From NCBI GenBank assembly GCA_020086605.1, contig JACBWW010000018.1, positions 19,859,708-19,923,707 of the forward strand: a stretch of DNA of 64,000 nucleotides, read 5' to 3'. The position numbers were made by a program, and so were the translations under genes. Each line of letters begins with the position of its first letter. The first letter of the stretch is position 1. Source of the DNA: Lanius collurio (taxonomy: Eukaryota; Chordata; Aves; Passeriformes; Laniidae). The notes beneath the pieces were generated by a model. It ran no database searches. It saw nothing but the letters and a program-made list of their open reading frames with translations, and was not told the origin of the DNA. This document shows positions 27,955 through 40,420 of this stretch, in pieces.

Positions 27955-30900
27955 TTTAACCTCACTTTTGCCTGGTCTAAGAAATGGGCACAAAACTGCC
28001 AACAGTTTTATCCAACAGTTCAAAACAAGAACTCAACCTGTTTCCTACAGCTTTGGCACCAAAGCACATCATTAGGAACCAAAGTTGGTTCTGAGAACCA
28101 CAAGGGCAAAGAAAATTACTGTCTGTGGCAATATCCAAAATACACCAGATTGCTCAGCCTCTGCAAGCCAGCTGCACACCTTTTTCTTTAATAATTATCT
28201 CCACAGAAAAGAAAAATAGTTACTGAATCAATATTCACTTGATAAAACAACCTTTGTGTAGTAATGTCCATGTCCTTTCCCTAAAAAGTCTTTTAGGGAA
28301 CACCAAATTAACACCTCCCTAAGGAAGCACCACCTACATACAACTCTACTGCAGCACCAAGAGAGATCCAGCCCTCCTGCTGACACTCGTGCTCAAAATC
28401 CATTTGAATTGTTTAAGAACAACCTGTACAAGGTCAAGTCTGTCACAGGCCTCAGTGTGTTTGCAGCCTGACATTATTTCTGTGTAAGAAGGGAAACAAA
28501 GCAGATGTGTCACTTCAGAGCTGTGTTTAACTACAAAAAAGCTTCTCCTCAAGGCTGCAATTATAACACAAATCCCAGCTCATCATCTTTCAGCACCAGT
28601 GATAATTTTCAGAGGGCTCTCAGAGTATGAAAACAGAACTTTACCTGGAATTAGGTCTAAGACCTCTCAGTTTTAGGCAAATCTCTTCCTAAACACAGCT
28701 CTCATCTCAAAGGCACAATAAATGCATGAGAAAGGACACATTTTCTTCCTTTAAGTGAAAAGCTTGATTTGCTTCTGTTCTTCTCGTGTTTCCTTTCAGA
28801 AGTATGAAATACACAGAGACAAAACACGTGAGATACAAATCTAACCCAGCCACGATACACATTGAGGATAAAGCGTGCAAGCCCTCAGAAGTCAGTCTTC
28901 AGGAGCTCAGGAGATGAGCCAGTGTCAACTCCTCTGTAGTGACAAGAGACTTCAGCCCATCCTCCCAGGTTGCCAGGCAACCATTCCTGTATCCTTGACT
29001 GTATTCATCAGCCATTAAGCACCATCAGTCTCCCTTTCTTTTCTCCCTCACACAGGCTCCCACTCTCAGACATGGATGAAAGGGAGAGGGAAGTTAAACA
29101 ACATGACTTTCTTTCCAAGCAGAAGCAACATTTTTTAGTTTTAATAGCTGATAGATTTTAGCCAATTCACACAACTCAGATTATTGCTTTGTAGTGAAAG
29201 GTACAGCATGACTGCAAGGTATGGGTGTATTAGGAAGAGGGTTCTGGTAAAAGATGACAATAATGGACATCATCTAATATTATGAGACAGTACTAAAGTG
29301 CCCTTGGAATTTGTAAAAACTAAAGCAACAGATAACAGGGTTTTTTTTTAAATCCAGAAGAATGGCATTCAACATGAGGAAGTGCTGTTCTAAACCATGC
29401 CAAGGTGAATAAAAACCAACTGACCTCAGAAGCAGAAATGTGCTATTATTAACTTATTCCAGGGAAACAAACCAGTATTTCAACCACTGAAAGTTCTGAT
29501 CCAGTTCTTAGTGTCAACATAAACACACCCCACCTCTGAAGCAGTTGTCTCTCTGCCATCCTCAAGCCACAGGTTCAGTTCCACTTGCAGGCACCAGCAG
29601 GGCAGTCCTGCAGCCCAAACAGAGCTGGGCAGTGCAAAGGAAGATGAAGAGCTCTCCCTCCTGGCCCCAGGCTGAGCCCTCAGCCCGAGCAGCTCCCATC
29701 CAGCTCCTCACACAGCAGCCCAAGTGTCCCCAGTGGCACAGGGCAAGTGGCAGGGCCACGCTGAGGACAGAGGGGAGGACACAGCTCTTTCAGCCTAAGT
29801 CCACTCTTGTATCACCTTAATACATCAAATATCCAACAATTATTGAATCTGGATTGGTTCTAGAAGTACCTGACACTTCAGGGCAAAACCTGGGCCCTCA
29901 AACCAAATATACAACTGAACATTGACAGTGAATATTTCCAATTTATTGTGCTCCTGGAACCTGGGTCTTTGGCACGTGCCAGTGTCACAACCCTAATCCT
30001 GGGACATGAAGTAGTAGGTAGTTTCTGCTGTGTTTTCTTGCACTGGTTAAAGTTGGGGAAAATAAAGCTTTTTGAGTACATCAACCTCAGTGGTGCTTTC
30101 CTCCACAGACACAGCAGGGCATGGAGAATAGAAAACACTGAAAATTACCCATTCTGAGTGATTTCAGTGAATGAACAAAGACATGCTAAATATTCCAATG
30201 AGGTACAACCATGATAAAGGACACTTAACTGAGATTAAGAATACTTAGCTGTACTCACAGGTAGCTAACTGTTCAAAGTTTTCAAAATAATTCTTTTCTG
30301 CAATGATTTCACAAACAAAACAAGCTTGCCACATCCTACTATGGAACACAGCAAGTTAAATAATTCTGGAGGAGAAAGACTAAAAATATGCAGTTAGAGG
30401 ATATGTTTTCCATATACATGAGAAATCAAAGCATATACATATATAATGAAAGCTGTAGAGTGCTGAAAATTAGTCTCTGGTTTGGCTCTTACTTTCCTAC
30501 AGATATTTAATTACCCCTTCATCATTTTCACTGCCTTGCTCCCTATACCAGGAGTATGGCACCATGAAAGTAAAATTAAGAGGAAGAAAAATGTGAATTC
30601 CCGTTCTACCAATTTTGTTTGCAACTGAGTTCCCAACATACAGAAGCTCAGAGCTGCAACCTGATTTTCAATTATTTATACTTTGTTGCCTTTTTAATTT
30701 CATATTTTCCATTCAATTAGAATGATCTCTCCTTCATATGCATATTCAATTTTCAGACAAAACCAGACAGTTGCCAAGGCAGTATGCAAGACACATAAGC
30801 ATTCATGCCACTGTCTGTCATTTCTTTTAATTACTGAAGCCAAACCCAAATTGCTGGCTTATGCTTACACTTTATTTTGACTCGATTTTAAGTTTTGCTA

Positions 30901-31867
30901 CTTAACTCTTTAAAATACATTCTTTATTCTGAGCACGTGATAGCCTCACTTTTCTTTCAAGCTGAACAACAACCATGATGAGAAGAAAAGGTAGAAAGGT
31001 GTATGATAGGTTTGGTTTTTTCATTTACCTTAGAGCCAAGATGGGATCAGCTTTGTAGAGACTTTGTCACGAATGCATGTTTTCCATCTGGCCTCTACAC
31101 TAATTCCCTGCAAAAAAAGGAACACATCACATTTTATAATACCACTCCTTGGAAGAGAAAACTGACCATTCACAATGAGGTAAACTGTAAATACAAATAG
31201 AAGATGCATTTTCCTGACATAGTAGCAAAGTAAAACATATTTTGAAGCATGATGGTACTTAGGAAATATTTTTCTTACTTAAAGAAACCAAAGGACTGTC
31301 TAAAATGTTAAAATCGATGTCCTTGTATCCAGCAAGGCCTGTTTCACAAAAGCAGCTGATTCCTCAGCAGGGAGTTTGTGGTGGCACTTCTGCTGTACTA
31401 CAAAACATTGGACAATAAACAATTGCTTTGGTTACCCATCAGTAAACTGGAAGTGTTCTTTTAACAAAAAAACCCAAAACCACTGATATTATGATAACTC
31501 CAGTTTTTCACCTATTTCCCAGTAGTAATCTCATTATCACCCATATAAATCTCCCTCTTTTTTTTTAATGAAATTCAGGAGTTGTCAACATGTTCCTTCC
31601 CCGAGCAAAACAAGGTAGTTGAGTACATATTTAAAGAGTCTCTGTGCATCTCACTGAAGTTCATTTGTAATCAAGGCTTATTATAAAGATTCCACAGCTT
31701 GCTCCACGAATAAGCTTTCATTGCTGCACTACATAAATCACAAAACAAAGGGGGAAAAGAACCCATAGCAACCAAGTTTTGTCATAACTTTCTGTAAACG
31801 CAACCATACAAGTAAAGAAGTAATTTTAAAAAAAAGAAGAAAAACAAACAGAAATGCACCATGGCTG

Positions 31868-31966
31868 CTTAAGGAAAGATTGTGGTACTCAGTGCCATGG
31901 TCTGGTTGTCAGGGTGGTGTTGGACTTCAGAGGTCTTTTTCAACCTCATTGATTCTGTGACTTCTT
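31868..31966 (+). mobile_element. CR1-type LINE 3' end fragment
   Basis: The stretch contains 'GTGCCATGGTCTGGTTGTCA', 'GGGTGGTGTTGGACTTCAGA', 'GGTCTTTTTCAACCTCATTG' and a terminal 'ATTCTGTGACT'. This is the closing segment of an avian CR1-like subfamily in sense orientation, with the characteristic octamer-type tail. A short internal deletion relative to the usual 'GGTTGGACTTGATGATCTCA' wording is visible. Only about 100 bp remains, so the subfamily cannot be assigned. Confidence 0.75.
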
Positions 31967-34637
31967 TTTAATGTCCAAAATGCAGAACCCATCCAGCTCT
32001 CCCATTACTCCATTTTGTAGGACCACGACCAGCACTTATCCAAATAAATAACATACTGAACTAGCAGAAGTTCCATCTTCCAGACACTTGGATTTAATAT
32101 AAATTTTACTGATTTTACAAATAAAGCAGGAATAGCAATGTTAGACTGAGATGCTCAGACCTTTGTACAGTCAAGTAAAACTGAGAGAAGAATACCAGGC
32201 CTAAAGAAAATTCACGTTTTGCCCTTCAAAAACCTAGCCCCTCTTTGCAAAGACAGTTGAAAATGAACTGCAGCAAAGCAGCAAAAATTTAAACTGAAGA
32301 ATGGATTTACTGAGTTCCAAAAATCACATTTCCTTGACAATCATAAATACAATATTGCACTACTCTTCTGCAAAACAATGCCTCTAGACTATACAGCTGC
32401 TGTAAGTACATATTACATTCATGGTCTTACTGGGCAAGATAAAAGGAAGCTGAAAAAAATAACAAAAAAAAACCCCAGTCCTTTCCCTAGACCAGAAAAA
32501 AACCTTATTTGCTCACAGGTCCCAGATAAAAGCTTCACGTTCAAACATTTTATCTTTCTTACAGTTTTACTGCTCAAAAGATGAACTGTGAGATTAAATC
32601 CAACTTTCTATTAAGCTCTAGAGACAGTCACATGCCATGCAACTCATAAGACTTCAGAGGTTGGACACAGTAGTAGATATTGAATATATCAGGGAAGCTT
32701 TTCAAAAAGGCATTAACACTAATAGGACTTACATATGTGTATCAAGGGAAGAATAGCTGCTAAATTATGACTCTTCTCAGTCCTGGCCCAGAGATACAAA
32801 AAGAAGCTGTCTGTGTAATTCTGAGAGATTCTCCTAAATTCACCCACTTAGAAGGCTGATTTTTTTTTTTTTTTTTTTTTTTAGCATTTACTGAGAGGAA
32901 AAGGAGGGGGGGGAAAAAAGCAGCTCAGATCATACACTAATGACTCAAACGTGGTTGTGTTTTACCAGTTTGAAGAACAAGTGCTGGGCAAATTTAGCAG
33001 ACATAGAATGGGGGCTTTTTTGTTGGTTTAATTGAAAACCAGTGGAAAAAAAACACACAGTGAACAATTCCACAAAATGTCAACAGATTATAGTTTTTTC
33101 CTGTCTCTCACATTTGGACATGCCAGACATTTTAAGTCTTTTTCTGCCACTACGACTAATTACTGCAGGCTCTCACATCCCTACACCTTCTACATACTCA
33201 GTTACAAAGGGACAAAACAATTTGTCTATTGACATAATAACAATATTCAGGATCAGGGAACTGAAAACAAAAGGTTATGTTTCAGTTTTACCAGCTGGAG
33301 CCATTTATTTCATTAGTGACCACCTTCCTAGGCAGGAATGACTATGTTCATCATATGCTTTGAAATTTTTGTCCATGCCACCTATATATAACTTTTATGC
33401 AGGTAGCAAAGGTACAGATAATGACTCTGAAGTAATTTCAGTAGGGAAGTATTAGTCCAAGGAAAAAAATTCCTGTTGGCAAATCCTGAAGAAATTATTC
33501 ACTTCTCAGCAAAGTTTATATTTGACAAGGTAAGTATTTTTTGCTGGGAGAGAATATTGCAAATTAGAGCAGAAATCCTATTTCACTCAAAGTTCCTGGG
33601 TTTCACATGAGGCTCAGAATTCAGGGGGTAGAGAAGGCAGGGAGGAGGGATGGATACAAGGATACACAAGATTGTGGATAAGATGTTGCCACTTTCAATC
33701 CATCATCACATTTTCTCAGATTATGAAAATGAATTTTTCCCAGTAGTACATTTTATGCTTGGCAGATTACAGATCAGTTTACACATTCACAATTGGAGCA
33801 CTCAGATTTTACAAAAGTTCAGGTCTTTTGAGACCAGCATTTGTTATATGGTTTGACATGAGTCAAGAGAAACATTCTATGAGACAATGCCAGAGACACT
33901 TTCTGGCACTGAAATGGGTGAAGTCACAAACTCCTTAATGATCTCTGCAGCCAGCCTGAATTTAACACATTTTCTTTGACTTTACAGCTGGCTCAGAAAG
34001 GTCATTAGACTATTATATCCACTGTTATGTAGAGCAGCACTATACACATGTAAAGTTTCTATAGCAACACTTTCTTAATTCACTCTTTAAGCAAAACACC
34101 AATTAGCTTTTTATTATAGCCAATTAAAAAAATCTGCACACTAATTGACAACCTCTCTACACAGAATTTAAGCTTATGCAAAAGAAAATTGCAGTAAAAT
34201 CTTTTATGGTAATAGCTCACTTCCTATTCTCTCCTCTTAAGAGAACAGTAAATTATTTGTGATAGGGGCTGAACATTTATTTTCCAATGCAAACCATTTA
34301 GACACACAGAAGTAACCTATCCTGATATGCCTTAAGTTTGAGGAGAGGCTGAAGATTACAGGTTTCAGGAAGGCATCAGAAATGTAATCAGCTGACTTAT
34401 TTCTGCATTACAGGAATCTGGGCATTGGCCTGTGCACCTGGAGATCATGCAAGAGGCAGCCAGCAAAATGTTTCTCTTTCAGAGTAGCCAAGCATCTTGG
34501 CATGAGAAAGATGGCAAAAAAACACTACCAAAAGTCAAATTCAGCAGGGCAGAAAAGACATTTTAATTTCCTTCTTAGTATATAGTGTTGGTTTCCTCAG
34601 ATGTCTTCTGCACAGCTGGTGATGACAGCTTCTTTGT
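31967..34637. other. Non-coding unique sequence up to the assembly gap
   Basis: No gene is recognisable. Open frames reach at most 99 codons and have no domain. A T23 homopolymer lies at 32860-32882. The interval 34060-34150 is AT-rich with repeated CCAATTA, CCAATTAA and CTAATTGAC-like words, which could be regulatory but cannot be shown to be from one sequence. Confidence 0.7.
32860..32882. repeat. Poly-T tract (T23)
   Basis: This is an uninterrupted run of 23 T on the plus strand, the longest homopolymer in the window. It may be the poly-A tail of an old minus-strand retrocopy, but the sequence next to it does not resemble a known transcript. Its length is likely to vary between individuals or assemblies. 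Confidence 0.85.
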
Positions 34638-35035
34638 NNNNNNNNNNNNNNNNNNNNNNNNNNNNNNNNNNNNNNNNNNNNNNNNNNNNNNNNNNNNNNN
34701 NNNNNNNNNNNNNNNNNNNNNNNNNNNNNNNNNNNNNNNNNNNNNNNNNNNNNNNNNNNNNNNNNNNNNNNNNNNNNNNNNNNNNNNNNNNNNNNNNNNN
34801 NNNNNNNNNNNNNNNNNNNNNNNNNNNNNNNNNNNNNNNNNNNNNNNNNNNNNNNNNNNNNNNNNNNNNNNNNNNNNNNNNNNNNNNNNNNNNNNNNNNN
34901 NNNNNNNNNNNNNNNNNNNNNNNNNNNNNNNNNNNNNNNNNNNNNNNNNNNNNNNNNNNNNNNNNNNNNNNNNNNNNNNNNNNNNNNNNNNNNNNNNNNN
35001 NNNNNNNNNNNNNNNNNNNNNNNNNNNNNNNNNNN
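34638..35035. other. Assembly gap (398 N)
   Basis: All bases here are undetermined. The sequence on both sides is ordinary AT-rich DNA with no repeat that obviously explains the gap. Reading frames that appear to cross it are artefacts of N translation. Confidence 0.99.
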
Positions 35036-38000
35036 TGCTATTGAAAGCTCATATCTAAAGGACACAACACATGGTTTTCTATTTCATCATTCTGAAGTTA
35101 AATTAAAAGACCTAAACATATGTTAGACTGAGTTAGAAAAGAGGGAAGCATCTCCAAGTATCTCAACATCTTCCAGTCAAGAAATTCTGGCCAATTAAAA
35201 CAGAAATAAAAACTGAGGAAAATACAATTAAATATTTACATGGAGGAGCAACACTGTTAAAACAACCTAATCTATCTCCCTCTTCCTATTTCTTTCATCT
35301 AAACCTTCCAGAAAACACCCAGACATAGTAGTTCTCCCATCTTGTATTAGGGGTAGAGCTGCATACATTTATATTATATGCACGAGAAAAATCAATAGAA
35401 GTAATTGAAATCTCAGCAGCACATGCAGTTTGATGGATACACTGCTCTGGGGAGTGCCAAGAGACAGCTGGGAAAGAAATGGCAGTGCTGCCACCACCCC
35501 TTGTAGCACCTGTGGATCCACTCTGCATCTCTGGGCATCACAGGAGGGCTGGAAGAAAGAAGAGCCAGCACAAGTCACTACATGAGGAGAAACAGGGAAC
35601 TCATGTTGGCCTTTTGCTTTGTCTTTGAGATAAGAACCCCAACGGTTTGCCTTTATATATTCAGATAAAAATAAGTGACTATCTTCCACTCAAATTAAAG
35701 GACACAGATGGATGCTTTTGAATAAAAGAAAAGGCAAAGAAACTGGCTTCAATTACAAAGTCCCCTAAGAATAAGCAGAATGTTGTACCTTTGTTGGGTG
35801 GAAGGAGCTGTTATCTACCTTCCCTGCTCCTAATGGGATTCCCTGGGGTCTCCTTTTCATCAGTTTCAAAAGGTCAGCCTTTGTCTCCAAAGTGCTTCTT
35901 GTCAATGTGAAAGGCACATTCTGCTCTTTGATACCAATATGAAAGAAGTATCTGCTGCCTTAGACCACCACAAGCTGAGAAGAAGCCCCACTGCAGTGTT
36001 TCAAAGCAGCAAGTGCATAACACAAGATGACCAAGAGAAGGAAACATTCTGCAGGAGAACAAAATAACTTGCCATGATATAGCCAGTGGCACATTTCACT
36101 TTCAGCCTGGTCCAAAATGCACTCAAGTTTGCAGAACTTCTGTTGATTTTAACAGGTTTGGGAATACGTGCCTACACCCTCTGAAATTATATCAAGAAAG
36201 GAATATCAGTTTACCAGGTTTAATGGGCACACACAACACACTTTATCCTTCAGCTTCTCTCCTTTAAGGAAAAGGAAGGTTCAAATGCTCAGGGAATTCA
36301 GACACAAGAAATAAAACAAATGAGAGGAAAGGTAGATTTCTCAGTGGGAGAACAAAAGACAACAGGTTTATCTTCAAAATGGTTTGTATTTTCTCTCTCA
36401 GCCTAAATTTAAAAAAAAAAAAATACAGATAATACACATTTTATTTTTACTTGTATTCTCATCAAGTTTCATCCCAGCTGGAAGAGAAAGTATGACTCTC
36501 TATATAAATAGATTAAATCATTAAAAAGCAGCCAAAAGTCAATTTCCAGACTTTATAACTATTTTCATCTAATAATTTGTTGTATTTTGCAACTGCTAGG
36601 ACCTAGACCTCCCAAAAACTAGGTTTATATAGCATGACTATAGATAATCATCTGCCAGCATTTTTATTAAATTCCTTATATCAGAAGACTTAATGAAGTG
36701 GAAATTATATATACATATAATTCCAACAAACTTTGTGGGGCTCAATGTTTTTTTTTTAGTAAGGACAAAAAAACAGACCACATCTCTCCATCTTGCCCCA
36801 GCACACAGCCAGTCAAATTTCAAAAATTAAAACAATTAAAAAATAAAACCAGCAAAGGCTGAGCTGCTGTGTGAAATGTGCTCACCACTGTGGAATCTTC
36901 AGCCTCAATCCACCAGTTCTGTCCTGGCTGGGATGGGAGAGCTCAGGGGCTTCAGCGGATCTATGGGAAAAGGTGACTTTGGGCACTCAGCAAGTTTAAA
37001 ACCTCCTTTGTCCAGGGAATCACAGAGGGTGTGTGAGCCCAGGATAAACTGATGCAGCCTCCAAGTCAGCAAACAGTGTGGAGACAGTTTTGGGTACTTT
37101 TTAGCTAATAAAATGTTTTGTGGCATAGAGATGCAACAAGCAGGGATGAGTGAGCTCACCCAGACAGGTTACACACAGCAGACACTCAGAGCTGGGTGCT
37201 AATGAAACCAGACTGCACTCAAGACACTTATCCTGAATTATGTTGGGTATTCCTGCCCAGCCCTAAACTGCTCTCCCTCATCCCACTCCTCAGGAGATGC
37301 TGCAGTTAAGTCATCCTGTGTTTTCACAAAGGGGATGGACAGGGAGGAGAGCCTCTTCTTCCCCTCAGAACCGATGAAGCACTCCTGAGACAAAGCCTCA
37401 CCAGGCTGACCCTCCTCTTCCTCACTGCTCAGGATCAGGAGAACTCAATCCTGCCCTGGATTCACCAGGAGAGAAGATGCAGGACCTGATCCTGCCTGGC
37501 ATTTCATGGCTAGGACATGCCATGGATGTGGGACCTACACCCCAGGTCTACCCCTGCCCAGATGGGTCTCTGGGCTTCTCAGCTTCAGACCATTGGCATC
37601 TTCTGGTCTTCATCCTCCTTAGATAATCCTGGTTTAGGGACATCCACCAGGTCAGCCACAGCACTAGCAGCCTGCCATCTGTCCAAGGTTAGAGGGAAAA
37701 TAGGAGCTGATTCATTTTGAACAGTTCAGCTACACTGAGTTTTGCTGACTTATTATTGGTCAGCATATTTATTGTGCTAGATATAAATAAAACATTAAAC
37801 ATTGTACTCAAAATATCCAAAATAGCCTGCAATTCTCCTGCTTCCTGAGTAAATTAAATGAGTTTTCACTGCAGTAGCTTTTGCTTTATTTATTATTACT
37901 AAAGAACCAACATAGAGAAAAGCCATGACAAACTATGCCCTTTCTAGGGAGAAAAAAAAAATTTAAAAAAGGGCAGGGGGGAAAGGGAATAGCCATGAGA

Positions 38001-40400
38001 TGATACAAACTGACAAACTTACACTAGTGCTGTAAGATGAATTCTGTGCCATTGTTGCTGTCACATTATTTTGGTAATCCAATTAACTTCTGATGTTGTC
38101 AAATGCAAAATCAGAATGGGTTTGTACAATGTGTACTTACACACAGAAGTAACACAATTATGCCAATTTGTATTAGCCTATGCTGTTAAATACTCTCAAA
38201 GGCCAAGGGTAAAAGGCTTATTTTACAACAGTGATTATGAATTCCTGTAGCTCAGGAGACAAGCATTGCAGGTGGTGTACAACACAATAAATAACTCTGA
38301 AATCTCATTTTCTTGCTTTCTAAGTAAACCCACTGCACTACTGCAATGTATGTTTGCAGTTTGCTGCCAAACTTAGCTATGTCCCCAGCAAGCATCAATA
38401 AAGATCCTACTGATTTAAGAGTATGCATTGCTAAAAGCCAATGTTCCAATAGGTGGAAGAGAGGCAACATCAGAACTGCATAATCCTGATTAGCTGAGCA
38501 TCTAAACCAAAAATCCCATCCTAAGCCATTCTACAAAAGAATGATCTCCAAAAGCAGAGTAAAGCCTACACAAGGCAGAACACATAAATTGGCTAATAAT
38601 GCAAAACCAACGTTCCTGTTCATGTTTGCAGAAACATAAAATAATCCTAAAACATGTACCAACTTTATTTTGAAATAACTTTTTTAACCAATTGCAGAGT
38701 GATCTTGCCTTGCTGGAAAGCCACAGAATGGTGACTTGTTCCAAACCCCAGGCCTGACTGCCAGGTAAGTCAGGAGCAGTCCCAGTGGAAATGAAAGCGG
38801 AGGGCAGGTCAGACACAGCCACCAGCAGCGGGCTGATTTACAACTCCGGCTGACAACGTGTCTCTGAAAAGATCAGGAAAGCTCTGATTGCCTATTATGC
38901 ATTATTAAGACACAGATCAATAGAGAAACCTCCAGGGGCCACTAAAATGCACTGCACGTGTGATTTCACCTTCTGCAGACACAGGAGCGAGCTGTGGCAG
39001 CTGCCTCCTGAAGCCCCGTGGCCGGAGATCTGCACTCCATAACCTGCCACAACCATGACACAGCCTCCTTCAGGAAGGTCAGACCTGGCTTCCCTCCTCT
39101 TCTACCTCACCTTCTTCCTCTCTTCCTTTTTTCTTTTTTTTGTGCTTACTAAAATTCAAGCCATCACACCTCAACTTATGCTACTCCAGCTACACCCATT
39201 GCCATTAAATTTCAATTTAAGCATTTTGGGGCAGAGGCTGGGCTGGGAGATGGGCTTGTTTTCAGGCAGCAACCAAATGCAAAAGATGCCAGACTCCTGC
39301 TGCAGCCTCTAAATGTTACTCTAAACACCAAGAGTAACCTGTTATTTCAACGTATTTTTCAGCTGAGGCATTGATTTTAAGGCTCAGAGAAGAGAAATAG
39401 CTCATTTTCGAAGGATAAAAAATAAAATATTAGGAACTCCAGATGCACAGTAATTTTCTTCTCAAGACAGGAATACTGCTAAAATTATCCTTGCTACCAA
39501 ATAGTATCCTTTTTCTTGAAAATCTGAAGATAAAGGTAATTTCTGAACAGTTGCATGTGTCATAAATACATGTACCAGCACCACTCTGAGCCTCAGAGCA
39601 CTCTGCCAGCAGAGCTGGGCAGATTCAGATGATTCACGGTAACCATAGTTAATAACTTACAATAATCATGCTTAGCATCAAGCTCCGAATGAACTGCTGC
39701 CAAACTGACAAATGTAGCTATGAAAATTGATAGCTTTGAAATTTGTTTCAAGGTTCATGTACAGAAAACCTCACCAACAGTCACACAAAATTCAGAAGGC
39801 TTTTAAGAACAACAGTATTCTGCATATGAATTAATTAGTTAATTATCTGAAAACATCCACCCAGAAGAAAGACTGTCTCCAGCTTTGGTGATTGCCTGTT
39901 TATTTCCAGTACAGAAATAACTTTATTCTTTGTGGCAAAGAAGGATAATGGATTCTTCACACTTTTTGAAGGGTAGAAATAAGTATGGAGAGTAAAGATA
40001 AATCACTTATTTAAAATAGGTCTTCAGACCTTAAAACCTTTTCACTTTCAACACCAATACAACTCCCATACGATTCACCTTCTGCCCAAAGTTAAGTGAT
40101 CCTTACTATCAATTCCTACATTAACCTACTACAGAAAGGAGTTTCTCCTCCATGCTCGTGGATTTGTTCTTTTAGATACAGAAGAATGCACACTATAAGG
40201 AAATGAGCTTGAAATCATACCAGGATAGAAAAAAAAAAAATCAATAAAATAAAAATGTAACTGGACACTAAAGGAAGAACTAGCAAGAATACACAATAGA
40301 AAAGAGTGGAATAAAGTAACAGTTATTTTCACACAGCTTCCATGGCAGCCAGGTCAGTCTACAGGCTGGACTGCTGAACTATCACTGCATGGCATCTGGC

Positions 40401-40420
40401 TCCAAATGCCTCCAAATGCC
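40401..40420. repeat. 10-bp tandem duplication
   Basis: The decamer TCCAAATGCC occurs twice in direct succession. The pair is bracketed by the inverted words ATCTGGC (40394-40400) and GCCAGAT (40419-40425), so the block can also fold on itself. It probably arose by replication slippage. Confidence 0.85.

Larger units (their letters stand above)
24611..31867. other. Non-coding unique sequence
   Basis: No gene is recognisable. The segment 25020-25660 is richer in G and C than its surroundings and holds a CCAAT word at 25237-25241, with a TATA-like CATAAAAG at 25258-25265 (see findings). The block 29545-29820 is also GC-rich, but it lacks CpGs and has no domain in any frame. The other open frames are at most 105 codons and look like chance. 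Confidence 0.7.

Noticed and set aside
29545..29820. GC-rich block with open frames on both strands
   Set aside because: It has no CpG enrichment, domain or splice signals. It is probably an old GC-rich intergenic patch or an unrecognisable repeat remnant.
34541..35065. Frames of 147-174 codons crossing the gap
   Set aside because: They exist only because undetermined bases contain no stop codons.
37240..37720. GC-richer block considered as a possible LTR or exon cluster
   Set aside because: I could not define LTR ends, a coding frame or splice sites.
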